Positions 33,434-42,312 of a stretch of DNA of 64,000 bases are shown in pieces; the first letter of the stretch is position 1; each line of letters begins with the position of its first letter. The notes beneath the pieces were generated by a model, which was given only the letters and a program-made list of their open reading frames with translations, was not told the origin of the DNA and did not search any database. Source of the DNA: Paenibacillus_G elgii_A (GTDB taxonomy: Bacteria > Bacillota > Bacilli > Paenibacillales > NBRC-103111); assembly GCA_042219835.1 (NCBI GenBank), contig JBHJMN010000029.1:16444-80443 (forward strand), written 5' to 3'. The position numbers were made by a program, and so were the translations under genes.

Positions 33434-34087
33434 ATTCACAATTAGCATCATCATAAACGAAATGACGATGATCGAGCCGGTCCACCACCAGGCGAGCGTC
33501 ATGCGGCCGGATTCCACCGACATGTAGATCGCGGTAGGAACTGTCTGCGTCTTGCCCGGGATGTTACCGGCGATCATCAACGTCGCCCCGAACTCGCCGA
33601 GCGCCCGGGCGAAACCCAGAATGTAAGCCGTAACGAGGGAGCGCCAGGCCAGCGGCAGCGTAATGTAGCGGAGCACCTGCCACTCGCCTGCGCCCGCGGA
33701 GCGCGCGGCGTCCTCCAGGTTGCGGTCGACCGAAGCGAAACCAACCTTCATCGTTTGGTACACGAGCGGAAAGGCGACCACAACCGAGGCGATGACGGCG
33801 GCCCACCACGTGAAAATGAGCGGAGCCGCGAACCACTCCTCGATCCAGCGGCCGAACCAGCTCTTCTTGCCGAGAAGCACCAGCAGGATGAAGCCGATCA
33901 CAGTCGGAGGAAGCACCAGCGGCAGCATCAGAGCGGTTTCCAGCAGCGTTTTACCCGGAAACGCACGGCGGGATAAGCCCCATGCCGCAGCGATCCCGAG
34001 GAGGAACACCAGCGCGCTAGCAAACAGCGATACTTTGACCGATAGCAGGACCGGCAACAGAAAAGCGTTCCAATCGATGCCAGGCAT
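33422..34087 (-). CDS. modB: Molybdate ABC transporter permease
   Basis: 221 aa, five to six helices. LPLVLPPTVIGFILLVLLGKKS and the EAA loop DAARSAGAGEWQVLRYITLPLAWRSL followed by ALGEFGATLMIAGNIPGKTQT are characteristic of ModB. It begins 5 bases after the modA stop. No modC ATPase follows; the gene ends in a terminator, so the ATPase must come from elsewhere. Confidence 0.92.
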   Translation of the reverse strand: MPGIDWNAFLLPVLLSVKVSLFASALVFLLGIAAAWGLSRRAFPGKTLLETALMLPLVLPPTVIGFILLVLLGKKSWFGRWIEEWFAAPLIFTWWAAVIASVVVAFPLVYQTMKVGFASVDRNLEDAARSAGAGEWQVLRYITLPLAWRSLVTAYILGFARALGEFGATLMIAGNIPGKTQTVPTAIYMSVESGRMTLAWWWTGSIIVISFMMMLIVNKKK

Positions 34088-34092
34088 GCCCG

Positions 34093-34947
34093 CTACTTCC
34101 CGGCAGAAATGGTGAAGCCGTACTTCGCGAACACGTCCGTCGCCTCTTTACTCTGCAGATACGTGTAGAAGGCTTCGGCTTCTTTGGCATGCTTCGTCGC
34201 TTTGACGATACCGGCCGGATATTCGACCGGCTTGTAGGTTTTCGGATCGACGTTGAAGGCGATCTTCACCTTCTTGGACGTGAGCGCATCCGTCTTGTAG
34301 ACGAAGCCCGCTTCCGCGTTACCCGATTCGACATACGTCAGCACCTGCCGCACGTCTTTCGACATGACGAGCTTCGGCTGCAAAGCGTCCCACTGCTTCG
34401 CGTTCGTCAGCGCTTCCTTGGCATAACCGCCCGCCGGTACGGATTCCGGCTCCCCGATGGCCACGTGCTTCACTTCCGGCTTCGCCAAATCGCCCACCGT
34501 GCCGACCTGCCCTTTGCCGCCTTCCGGTACGACGACGACGAGCTCGTTGACGAGCAGATTTTTCTGCTGCGCCGCATCGACAAGCTGCTTGTCCACCAGC
34601 GCCTTCATATTTTTGGCGGCGGCGGACAGGAACACGTCGGCAGGAGCACCCTGTTCGATCTGCTGCTGCAGTGCGCCGGAGGCTCCGAAGTTGAAGTTCA
34701 GCTTGATGTTGGCGTTCTTGCTTTCGTATGCAGTCTGGATTTCCTTGAGCGCGTCGGTCAAGCTCGCCGCGGCGGATACGGTCAGCTCCACCTTCTCAGC
34801 GGGGGCGGCTTGACTGGCCTGGCTCTTCTCTTGCCCGGCTTTCGGCGTGTCCGCCGGAGCCGGCTTGGCTCCGCCGCAGCCTGTTAGCCCGATGGCTAGA
34901 GATAAAGCAAGCAGCAGGAATAAACAAAAAGCAATGATTTTGCGCAT
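34093..34947 (-). CDS. modA: Molybdate-binding lipoprotein
   Basis: 284 aa. Lipobox LTGC, then a Lys/Ala/Pro linker, then the ModA core: LTVSAAASLTDALKEIQTAYE, FNFGASGALQQQIEQGAPADVFLSA, VPAGGYAKEAL, and YVESGNAEAGFVYKTDAL. The Ser/Ala oxyanion-binding positions are kept. It captures molybdate (or tungstate) outside the membrane for ModB. Likely regulated through repeats in its leader (34978-34996). Confidence 0.93.
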   Translation of the reverse strand: MRKIIAFCLFLLLALSLAIGLTGCGGAKPAPADTPKAGQEKSQASQAAPAEKVELTVSAAASLTDALKEIQTAYESKNANIKLNFNFGASGALQQQIEQGAPADVFLSAAAKNMKALVDKQLVDAAQQKNLLVNELVVVVPEGGKGQVGTVGDLAKPEVKHVAIGEPESVPAGGYAKEALTNAKQWDALQPKLVMSKDVRQVLTYVESGNAEAGFVYKTDALTSKKVKIAFNVDPKTYKPVEYPAGIVKATKHAKEAEAFYTYLQSKEATDVFAKYGFTISAGK

Positions 34948-34977
34948 AACATCTTCTCCTATCTATTTAATTATGTT

Positions 34978-35040
34978 TAGATATAACTAGATATAATTAG
35001 CTCGAAACTCATTATAAGCGAAAAAAAGGAACCCTGTAAA
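34978..35040 (-). promoter_or_regulatory. modA promoter with direct-repeat operator candidate
   Basis: Minus strand: TTTACA (35035-35040), 18-base spacer, TATAAT (35011-35016). In the early transcript, TAGATATAA occurs twice (34978-34986 and 34988-34996, plus-strand reading), spaced exactly 10 bases, one helical turn. Placement suits a repressor made by the divergent regulator gene. Confidence 0.55.
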
Positions 35041-35159
35041 CAGCGGTTTGAATCGCTGCCGCTTCCATCGTATGATAGGTGTGACGACTTCGTGTCCAAG
35101 CCGGAAGCAAGACCGGCGCTGCCTGCGAAGACGAATGCAAGACAGGAGGTTTCAGCGCC

Positions 35160-36110
35160 ATGACCAACGACGTTTCCTATACAACTGAAGAAATCGCGAA
35201 GCTTTTGAAAATATCCAAGCTGACAGTATACGACCTGATCAAAAAGGGCGAGCTTCCTGCCTACCGCGTCGGCAAACAAATGCGTATCGATGCCGCGGAT
35301 CTGGAAGCCTATAAAGCCAAAACCCGCGAAGGCCGCCTGCCGCCTGCAGCCGCTCCGGCGTCATCCGGTCCCTCAAGGCCGGAGGCCGTTTTTGCTCCGG
35401 GCAGCCGTCCGCTCGTCATCACGGGGCAGGACATCAGCCTCGACATGCTGGCCAAGCATCTGGAGAAGCAAGCGCCCGGCGTCCGCCCGCTCCGCTCGTA
35501 CGTCGGCAGCTTGGACAGCCTGATTTCGATGTACCGCGGTGAATCGGATATCGTGAGCACGCATCTGCTGGATGGCGATACCGGGGAATACAATCTTCCG
35601 TATATCCGCAAGCTGCTGGTCGGCTTTTCGTATATCGTCGTGCATCTGCTTACCCGGAATGCCGGGCTTTATGTGCCGCGGGGCAATCCGAAAGGATTGC
35701 GGAGCTGGGGCGATTTTGCACAGCCCGGCCTGCGTATCGCCAACCGGGAGAAAGGCTCCGGCGCGCGCGTGCTGTTGGACGAGCAGCTTCGGCTGCACGG
35801 CATCGCTCCAGGCAGCATTGCTGGCTATGAAACGGAGGAATCCAGCCATATGGGCGTAGCCGGCAAAGTCGCTGCGGGCGAAGCCGATGTCGGGGTCGGG
35901 ATTGAAAAAGCGGCGAGCATCGTCGGAGGCGTCGACTTTATCCCGCTGATCCGGGAACGTTACGATCTCGTAATGCTGAAAAAGCCGGATAACCGCGAAT
36001 GGATCGAAGCGGTCCGGCGTATCCTGCAATCGGACGTCTTTCTCGGCGAGCTGCGCTCCATCGGCGGATACGACTTGATCGAAACGGGCAAGGTTTTACT
36101 GGAAACGTGA
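35160..36110 (+). CDS. One-component regulator: excisionase-type HTH plus PBP-like domain
   Basis: 316 aa. Residues 5-60 form an excisionase/MerR-like winged helix (YTTEEIAKLLKISKLTVYDL, ELPAYRVGKQMRIDAADLEAY). A Pro/Ala linker leads to a periplasmic-binding-protein-like domain (PF12727 type): GSLDSLISMYRGESDIVSTHLLDGD, NREKGSGARVLLDEQL, AAGEADVGVGIEKA. Such fusions are found with molybdate/tungstate genes and sense the oxyanion inside the cell. Divergent to modAB, so it is probably their regulator. Distinct from E. coli ModE, which uses a TOBE-type sensor. Confidence 0.85.
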   Translation: MTNDVSYTTEEIAKLLKISKLTVYDLIKKGELPAYRVGKQMRIDAADLEAYKAKTREGRLPPAAAPASSGPSRPEAVFAPGSRPLVITGQDISLDMLAKHLEKQAPGVRPLRSYVGSLDSLISMYRGESDIVSTHLLDGDTGEYNLPYIRKLLVGFSYIVVHLLTRNAGLYVPRGNPKGLRSWGDFAQPGLRIANREKGSGARVLLDEQLRLHGIAPGSIAGYETEESSHMGVAGKVAAGEADVGVGIEKAASIVGGVDFIPLIRERYDLVMLKKPDNREWIEAVRRILQSDVFLGELRSIGGYDLIETGKVLLET

Positions 36111-36159
36111 CGGACCGGTTACAATATACGCTGCCCGGCAGGACTGGAGGTGAGGGCAT

Positions 36160-36642
36160 CTGAAAAAATGGGTATGGGGCATCATCGCCATCTGTGTCAT
36201 TATTGTGGCTTGCCTTCCCTTCTATCCGAGACTGCGTTACGATCTTTATGAGCAAGACCGATTGCCAAGCGACTACGAAATTTCTTACGGGTACGAGTTA
36301 TACGACTACAGGAATAAATTTTTCCCTCCGAAGGCCGGATGGAAAAGGTTCTCCGCGGACCCCCGGACGGCGTTCCCCGACGGCAAAAACATTCTCGTGC
36401 TTGTGGCGCATCCGGAACTCGTATATGGGGAGCACGCCTTCCGCTTTCTGGTCATCCGCGTTCGCGACGGTCTGCCGGTCATGACGGAGCCAGCTTATCC
36501 CCAAGGCGGCTTTTTGTTTACCGCCAGATTGCGTTCCGATCGTTGGGAGCCCGGAGAATATAGAGGAGAATATTGGAAGGACGGTTCGCTCGTAGCGACC
36601 AAAACGTTTACTATCCAAGGAAAAGGCCTTGAGGCCGAATAA
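36160..36642 (+). CDS. Membrane-anchored protein of unknown function, possible CTG start
   Basis: In-frame codons from CTG 36160 read LKKWVWGIIAICVIIVACLP, an ideal Lys-Lys plus hydrophobic anchor, with GGAGG 9 bases upstream and a stop just before. The only ordinary start, GTG 36205, would cut the anchor off. The 160-aa product has one N-terminal helix and a beta-rich outer domain (NILVLVAHPELVYGEHAFRF, RWEPGEYRGEYWKDGSLVATKTF) of carbohydrate-binding or Ig-like appearance. I do not recognise the family. Confidence 0.6.
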   Translation: MKKWVWGIIAICVIIVACLPFYPRLRYDLYEQDRLPSDYEISYGYELYDYRNKFFPPKAGWKRFSADPRTAFPDGKNILVLVAHPELVYGEHAFRFLVIRVRDGLPVMTEPAYPQGGFLFTARLRSDRWEPGEYRGEYWKDGSLVATKTFTIQGKGLEAE

Positions 36643-36696
36643 ATCGTGATGGCCGCTTGGCACAAAATCTAACTGGACTCGGGTGATCGCATCAGC

Positions 36697-37341
36697 ATGG
36701 ATTTTCCAATCATCCAGCATTTGACAGAGGGCAACATTAAGCATTGGCTGGAGCAATACCGTTCCCTGGGGCCGCTGCCCGGCATCCTGCTCACGTTCGC
36801 CAAGTCGTTCATTCCTCCGCTGCCTACGTTGGTTATCGTCGGAGTCAACGCGGCGGTATACGGCTTATGGCTCGGCTTTCTATATTCGTGGATCGGCATG
36901 ATCGCCGGCTGCCTGACGACCTTCCTCCTCATTCGCAAAGCGGCCGACCATCCATACTTCGAGCGGTGGAAGCGCAAGCCCAAAGTCGAAAAAAGCATGC
37001 GGTGGGTCCGCCACAACGGGTTCAGCTATGTGTTTCTGCTGAGCATGTTTCCGGTCGGTCCGTTCGTGCTTGTCAATATGGCGGCGGCCGTTGCGCGCAT
37101 GCGCTTGCATACGTTTCTGATCGCCGTAGCCGCCGGCAAAGCGATCATGATTTTCTCCGTCTCGTACATCGGGTACGATCTGGAACGATTCGTCCGCGAG
37201 CCGCTTCAGCTGCTCTATGTGGTGTTGTTTATCGGGGGTTCGCTGTTTCTCAGCAAAAAAATCGAGGCGCATTTTACAAGAGTGGCTGCGGCCAAAGAGG
37301 AGCAACGGGGTCTGGACGGAGATGAGCGGGAAAGCGGATGA
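36697..37341 (+). CDS. TVP38/TMEM64 (VTT domain) membrane protein
   Basis: 214 aa. FAKSFIPPLPTLVIVGVNAAVYGLWLG and GFSYVFLLSMFPVGPFVLVNMAAAVARM are the paired VTT-domain motifs of the DedA/TVP38 family, thought to act in lipid movement or membrane homeostasis. Several helices, charged C-tail. Its start follows a short gap after the previous gene. Confidence 0.82.
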   Translation: MDFPIIQHLTEGNIKHWLEQYRSLGPLPGILLTFAKSFIPPLPTLVIVGVNAAVYGLWLGFLYSWIGMIAGCLTTFLLIRKAADHPYFERWKRKPKVEKSMRWVRHNGFSYVFLLSMFPVGPFVLVNMAAAVARMRLHTFLIAVAAGKAIMIFSVSYIGYDLERFVREPLQLLYVVLFIGGSLFLSKKIEAHFTRVAAAKEEQRGLDGDERESG

Positions 37342-37727
37342 CTTCCGGCGTACCGCGCCAAAGGTAGTAATCCCTTCCCCCTTAGGGGGAAACTAGAGAA
37401 ACGGCTGCAACCGTTTATTCACAAACCTTTTCCAGTTCGGCCATGCTGGTGATGCTATTCACGTCGTTGATTTGACAGCTTAGTTCCCTCCTATCTTGTT
37501 TAGACCGTTGTTCAATCCACATCCTGTTAATGCGAAAACTCTTCGCCAGATCAACCACTTTATGCACATTTTTCAACTCGTCCCCATGTCGCCGACCCGG
37601 CAAAATGACGAAATCCGGAAGCATAGGCTTCCGGATGACCCCCTTGGTTTTTGGCCCTCAGGGAGACGGTTTTCGTTTAGGTAGCGCGGGCCGGCTGCAC
37701 GGTTCCGCAAGGCAGGCATCTGCTTCC
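37342..37727. other. Gap between convergent genes with two perfect hairpins
   Basis: TTCCCCC-TTA-GGGGGAA lies at about 37374-37391, and a 10-bp hairpin ATCCGGAAGC/GCTTCCGGAT with loop ATAG at 37613-37636. A minus-strand frame of 69 codons (37415-37624) begins inside the second hairpin, resembles nothing and is weak. The gap may hold terminators or the remains of a lost element. Confidence 0.4.
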
Positions 37728-38513
37728 TTACAGGGCATGAATCCACGTCACACCCGAAGCTTGAAGGTCGGCTTCCCATCCCTTCGGCATGTTCACATCA
37801 CTGATAATGATATCGATTTCTTTGAGCTCGGCCAGCTTGTAGAACTGCCCCTCGCCGATCTTCGAGCGGTCAGTCATAACGATCGATTGCTTGGATTGCT
37901 CGATCAGCTTGCGCGCGAGCTGCCCCCGCTCGGCGTCAAAGCTGGTAATTCCGCGGTTTATCATCATCCCGTCGATCGAGATAAACGCCTTGTCCGCATA
38001 AAACTGCTCGACCATCCGCTCAGCCATCGAGCCGGATACCCGCGCCTGCGCGGCATTGACCTTGCCCCCGATAAAATAAACATCGCCGGAGAACAGCTCC
38101 TTATTCTTGTAATCGATAAGCAGATACAGCGCCGCAGCAGAGAAGGCCAGCACCGTAATGTTTTTTTTATTGAGCAAAAAATGAATCATCTGCTGGGTCG
38201 TCGTGCCGTCGTCGATGAAGATCACGTCGTTGTCCTCGACCAGAGACGCGGCCGCCCGGCCGATCCGCTTCTTCTCCTCGGCGTACAGCACTTCGCGCTT
38301 CAGGTGCGGCGGCTCTTCCCGCGCCAGATTGATTTTGACCGCGCCGCCGTAAACCCGCTTCAGCTTGTTCTCCGCCTCCAGCTCCTCCAAATACCGGCGG
38401 ACCGTCTCCGACGATACCTTCAGCTTCTCGACCAGCTCAAACGTTTTCACTTTTCCTTCCAGGTTGAGCGTGTTCAAAATAAAATCCTTGCGTTCTTCCC
38501 CAACCAAAGACAT
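37728..38513 (-). CDS. DeoR-family regulator of the phosphonate locus
   Basis: 261 aa from ATG 38513 (GGAGG upstream), although the frame is open far upstream through phnW. N-terminal HTH: RKDFILNTLNLEGKVKTFELVEKLKVSSETVRRYLEELE. Sugar-phosphate-type C-domain with IFIDDGTTTQQMI, FIGGKVNAAQARVSGSMAE and ADKAFISIDGMMINRGITSFD, as in DeoR regulators. The last gene of the phosphonate operon, it probably responds to a pathway intermediate such as phosphonoacetaldehyde. Target sites may be the GTTAAG motifs before phnS and phnT. Confidence 0.8.
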   Translation of the reverse strand: MSLVGEERKDFILNTLNLEGKVKTFELVEKLKVSSETVRRYLEELEAENKLKRVYGGAVKINLAREEPPHLKREVLYAEEKKRIGRAAASLVEDNDVIFIDDGTTTQQMIHFLLNKKNITVLAFSAAALYLLIDYKNKELFSGDVYFIGGKVNAAQARVSGSMAERMVEQFYADKAFISIDGMMINRGITSFDAERGQLARKLIEQSKQSIVMTDRSKIGEGQFYKLAELKEIDIIISDVNMPKGWEADLQASGVTWIHAL

Positions 38514-38596
38514 CGGCGCAACCTCCAGCCCTGCGTATGATACTTGCATTATAGCACCAGAGCGCCGCGGCTTACACGATTTTCCTGTCCGCCGCC

Positions 38597-39724
38597 TTAC
38601 AACCAGAACCGGTTGCGCCGGGTCGCCTCCAGCAGCCGCCCGATATCGTCCGCATGCACATCCCCGATATTGCCGATGCGGAACGTGTCCGCGGACGAGA
38701 TTTTGCCCGGATACAGCACGAAGCCTTCGAGCTTCATCCGCGCGTAAAATTCCACAAACGAAAACTGCGGATGCGCCGGGTACACAAACGAAGTAATGAT
38801 CGGCGATTGGCACGAGGCCGGAAGCAGCGCTTGAAACCCAAGCTCCTCCATCCCCCGCACCAGCATCCGCTGGTTGTTCTCGTACCGCTGCTGCCGCTTC
38901 GCGATGCCTCCTTCGTCCTCCAGCTCCAGAAGCGCTTCGTGGAACGCGTGCACGACATGGGTCGGCGAGGTGAACCGCCACTTGCCCTGCTGCCGCTCCA
39001 TCGTCTCCCATTGATCGTACAGATCGAGCGAGAGCGACCGGGTGCGGCCGGCGCAGGCAGCCAGCTCCTCTGTCTTCGCAATGACGAAGCCGAAGCCGGG
39101 AACGCCTTGAATGCACTTGTTGCTGCTGCTGATTAAAAAATCGATGCCGAGCGCCGCCACGTCGATGGCGATGCCGCCAAAGCTGCTCATCGCATCGGCG
39201 ATCAGCGTCTTGCCGTGCTTCTTCGCCGTCCGGGCGATGTCCTCCAGCGGATTGCGCATTCCGGTCGTCGTCTCCGTATGAACGACGGCCACATGCGTAA
39301 TGTCCGGCTGCGCGGCCAAGACGGCTTCCAGGGCGGCTGCGTCCGCAGGCGTCGTCTCGCCGAGCGCGATCCGGACGGTCGGGATGCGCAGCCGCTCCGC
39401 CATTTGCGCGATCCGCTCGCCGTAGGCTCCGTTAATGAGGACGGCCAGCTTTCCGTCCGCAGGGATCGCCGAGCCGATCACCGATTCCACGACGAACGTG
39501 CCGCTTCCCTGCATCAGCACGGACGTATACCGGTCCGTCTCCGTCGTCGCCAGCCGGACCAGCCTGCCGCGAATGTCCTGTACCAAGTCGTTGTATTCGC
39601 GGTCCCACGTGCACCAGTCCTTCAGCATGGCCGCCTTCACCCGCTTCGTCGTGGACAAAGGTCCCGGCGTCAGCAGCAGATATGGATTATCCGGCATTGT
39701 CGGAATCGTCATTGTTTCTGTCAT
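38597..39724 (-). CDS. phnW: 2-aminoethylphosphonate:pyruvate aminotransferase
   Basis: 375 aa. Fold-type I PLP enzyme: LLTPGPLSTTKRVKAAMLKDWCTWDREYN at the start, GSGTFVVESVIG, HTETTTGMRNPLEDIA, DAMSSFGGIAIDV, and ISSSNKCIQGVPGFGFVI with the Schiff-base Lys. This is PhnW. It moves the amino group of 2-aminoethylphosphonate to pyruvate, giving phosphonoacetaldehyde for PhnX and alanine. Confidence 0.93.
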   Translation of the reverse strand: MTETMTIPTMPDNPYLLLTPGPLSTTKRVKAAMLKDWCTWDREYNDLVQDIRGRLVRLATTETDRYTSVLMQGSGTFVVESVIGSAIPADGKLAVLINGAYGERIAQMAERLRIPTVRIALGETTPADAAALEAVLAAQPDITHVAVVHTETTTGMRNPLEDIARTAKKHGKTLIADAMSSFGGIAIDVAALGIDFLISSSNKCIQGVPGFGFVIAKTEELAACAGRTRSLSLDLYDQWETMERQQGKWRFTSPTHVVHAFHEALLELEDEGGIAKRQQRYENNQRMLVRGMEELGFQALLPASCQSPIITSFVYPAHPQFSFVEFYARMKLEGFVLYPGKISSADTFRIGNIGDVHADDIGRLLEATRRNRFWL

Positions 39725-39730
39725 AAGAAT

Positions 39731-40558
39731 TCATCCTTTCGTTGCGGCCGCCGTGGAGCATGGGGATTCCCCTGCCGCCAAGCGCCGGTTGATATCTGCG
39801 ATGACCGGGTCCAGCGCGCCGATGGAGTCAATGACATAGTGCGCGCCCTCCGACCGGTACCGCCGCCCGATCTCTTCGAGCTTCCGATGCAGGACGGCGG
39901 GATCGCATGTGTTCACTTCCGCTTCGCTCAGGCCGAGCTCGCTGCTGCCCATGAGAATGCCGACCGACCATGTCCCGGCGTTCAGCCCTTCACGGATATC
40001 GCTAATCGTATCTCCGACTTTGACAATATGCTTCATCGGGTAAATGCCGAGCCGAATTGCATTCTCGTAGATCATCCACGGATACGGCCGGCCCGCAGGC
40101 ATTTCATCCGGGGTTACCAGCCCGTCCGGCGCATAGCCCTGCTTCTTCGCCTCGGCGGCGACGATCTCCATCATCTCCGTCGTATATCCCGTGGTCGAGC
40201 CGATCTTGATCCCCTGCGACCGCAGCCGCGCCACCAGCTCAATCACTCCCGGAATCGGGGTCGCATACTGCTTCAGGATGCTGAACAGCATCAGCTCGAA
40301 ATCCGCGTACAGCGAATCGACATCGGCTTCCTCCGGCATCCGGCCGAAGGCCGCTTTCCACTGCTCCGCCACGCTGTCCAAGCGGCAAAGCTCGCGAAGA
40401 TGGTCCCGCTTCAGCATCCCCATCGGTCCTCGCGCTTCCTCCGACGTCAGTGCAATTCCCCGCTTCGCGAACACTTCCACGAATACCGCCACTGGCGCGA
40501 AGCAGCCGTAGTCCACGGCCGTTCCCGCCCAATCCAAAATGACTCCTTGTACCGTCAT
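39731..40558 (-). CDS. phnX: Phosphonoacetaldehyde hydrolase
   Basis: 275 aa. HAD-family with VILDWAGTAVDYGCFAP (nucleophile Asp), cap Lys region ARGPMGMLKRDHLRELC (Lys forms the Schiff base with the aldehyde), STTGYTTEMM and VKVGDTISDIREGLNAGTW. It splits phosphonoacetaldehyde into acetaldehyde and phosphate. Six bases before phnW on the minus strand. Confidence 0.93.
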   Translation of the reverse strand: MTVQGVILDWAGTAVDYGCFAPVAVFVEVFAKRGIALTSEEARGPMGMLKRDHLRELCRLDSVAEQWKAAFGRMPEEADVDSLYADFELMLFSILKQYATPIPGVIELVARLRSQGIKIGSTTGYTTEMMEIVAAEAKKQGYAPDGLVTPDEMPAGRPYPWMIYENAIRLGIYPMKHIVKVGDTISDIREGLNAGTWSVGILMGSSELGLSEAEVNTCDPAVLHRKLEEIGRRYRSEGAHYVIDSIGALDPVIADINRRLAAGESPCSTAAATKG

Positions 40559-40576
40559 ATCTTAATTCCTCCCATA

Positions 40577-42289
40577 TCATTTGTGCATTTGCCAAGCTTC
40601 CGTCCGCCGCCTCACGCCCCGCAAAATCAGCTCGTAGAGCAGCCGGACGGCGATATTCGTTCCCAGAATCAGTACAGACATAGCCGCCGCGGCCGCCGTA
40701 TCGCCCGCATCGTCCATATGGACGATGGAGACCGCCGCCAGCTTGAAACCCGGCGAAGTCAGGAAGACGAGCGCCGACACCGTCACCATGGAGTTGACGA
40801 AGAAGTACATCCCCATCTCGATAATCGCCGGCAGCGACAGCGGCACCGTCACCTTGAGAAACGTCCGGTAGAACGGCACCCGCATCGACTCCGCCACCAG
40901 CTCGAACTCCTTGTCCTGCTTCTTCAGCGTCGTCGTTGCCGTGATGAAGGGCACCGCGAAAAAGTGAACGACGTTTGCCAACACCAGAATGGCTATCGTG
41001 CCGTACATCGGATGCAGCGGGTTGTCCGGCGCGTTGAAGAAGAAAATGTACGCCAGCCCGATGACCATGCCGGGCAGCGACAGCGGCAGGATAGCCAAGA
41101 AATAGCCGAGCTGCCGGGCGCTTCGCAGCATCCGCGTTTTTTCGATCAAGTATGCCGTGACGAACGCAAACAGCGTGCCCAAGACTGCCGTCAGCAGTGA
41201 AAGAACCAAGCTGTTCCAAAACGGGTCGAACCCGGCCGCCGCCATCGTGGAGAAATCAAAATGCTTCAGCGACAGCGACAGGTTGTAAGGCCATACGTTC
41301 ACCAAGGAAGCATAAACGATCGCCAGCAGCGGAATGAGAATTCCGATGGACATCAGGGCGCAGAACAGCGTGAACAGTATGTCCCGCAAACGGCCGCTCA
41401 CAATGCGGTACGGCGTCGATTTGGACGTGATCAGCGCATTTTGCTTGCGCTGCACGAGCCGGTCCACGACGAAGGCGACAACCGCCGGGATCGTCAGCAG
41501 AATGCCGACCGCCGCGCCCATGGACATATTTTGCTGGCCGATCACCTGCTTGTAAATATCCGTCGCGAGCACGTTGAACTTCCCGCCGATGACCTGCGGC
41601 GCTCCGAAATCGGTGAAGCATGCCGTGAAACAGACGAAGATAGCGCTGATCAGCCCGAACTTGACCGACGGCAGCGTCACTGTGAGCAGCCGCTTGAACC
41701 TTCCCGCACCAAGCGTCTCCGCCGCTTCGTACAGCCGGTAATCGGTCACAGCCAACGACGCCGCGAGGATAAGAAACGCCTGCGGGAACAAGTAGATGAC
41801 CTCTGCCAGAATGATGCCGACCGGGCCGTACAGCTCGATTTTAAACCCGGGCACTAGTCCAAACAGTCCGTTCGTGACTAGCCCTTGGTTGCCGAACAAA
41901 TACGTCAGCGCGATGCCGTGCATCATCGTAGGCGCGAACAACGGCACAAGCGCAATCGTTTTGAAAAATGCCTTGCCCCGGATCGCCGTCCGGATGACCC
42001 CGTACGCGTAGAAGAATGCCAGCGTAACGGCGATGCCCGTCGAAACGAGCGAGACGTAGATCGTATTCGTTAGCGATTGGGACAGCGCCGGCGTCGAGAA
42101 GTAACGCACAAAGTTTGCCAGTCCGACGAAAGCTCCCTCACGGTCCATGAACGCCTTGGCGAACAAGACGCCCAGAGGAAACAAAACGGACGTGAGCAGC
42201 AGCAGGACGACGATGACGACAATCGACATCTGCCAGAGCTCCGCGCCCCCCGCTTTCGGGCTGAGCGCCCGTGTTCGTGCAGTCCACAT
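40577..42289 (-). CDS. Fused 2-aminoethylphosphonate ABC permease
   Basis: 570 aa from ATG 42289, with AAGGAG 8 bases upstream; the TTG at 42316 overlaps phnT. Two permease halves of about six helices each, each with an EAA loop: LYEAAETLGAGRFKRLLTVTLPSVKFG in the first and ELVAESMRVPFYRTFLKVTVPLSLPA in the second. One chain thus replaces the separate PhnU and PhnV of Salmonella. It carries the phosphonate across the membrane. Confidence 0.85.
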   Translation of the reverse strand: MWTARTRALSPKAGGAELWQMSIVVIVVLLLLTSVLFPLGVLFAKAFMDREGAFVGLANFVRYFSTPALSQSLTNTIYVSLVSTGIAVTLAFFYAYGVIRTAIRGKAFFKTIALVPLFAPTMMHGIALTYLFGNQGLVTNGLFGLVPGFKIELYGPVGIILAEVIYLFPQAFLILAASLAVTDYRLYEAAETLGAGRFKRLLTVTLPSVKFGLISAIFVCFTACFTDFGAPQVIGGKFNVLATDIYKQVIGQQNMSMGAAVGILLTIPAVVAFVVDRLVQRKQNALITSKSTPYRIVSGRLRDILFTLFCALMSIGILIPLLAIVYASLVNVWPYNLSLSLKHFDFSTMAAAGFDPFWNSLVLSLLTAVLGTLFAFVTAYLIEKTRMLRSARQLGYFLAILPLSLPGMVIGLAYIFFFNAPDNPLHPMYGTIAILVLANVVHFFAVPFITATTTLKKQDKEFELVAESMRVPFYRTFLKVTVPLSLPAIIEMGMYFFVNSMVTVSALVFLTSPGFKLAAVSIVHMDDAGDTAAAAAMSVLILGTNIAVRLLYELILRGVRRRTEAWQMHK

Positions 42290-42312
42290 GATGAAATCTC
42301 CTTCGCTTGGAT

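Noticed and set aside
37415..37624. 69-codon minus-strand frame.
   Set aside because: Start lies in a hairpin, no ribosome site, no similarity recalled.
38514..39116. Long upstream extension of the DeoR-type gene through phnW.
   Set aside because: The extension is out-of-frame phnW sequence; the regulator has its own ATG and ribosome site at 38513.
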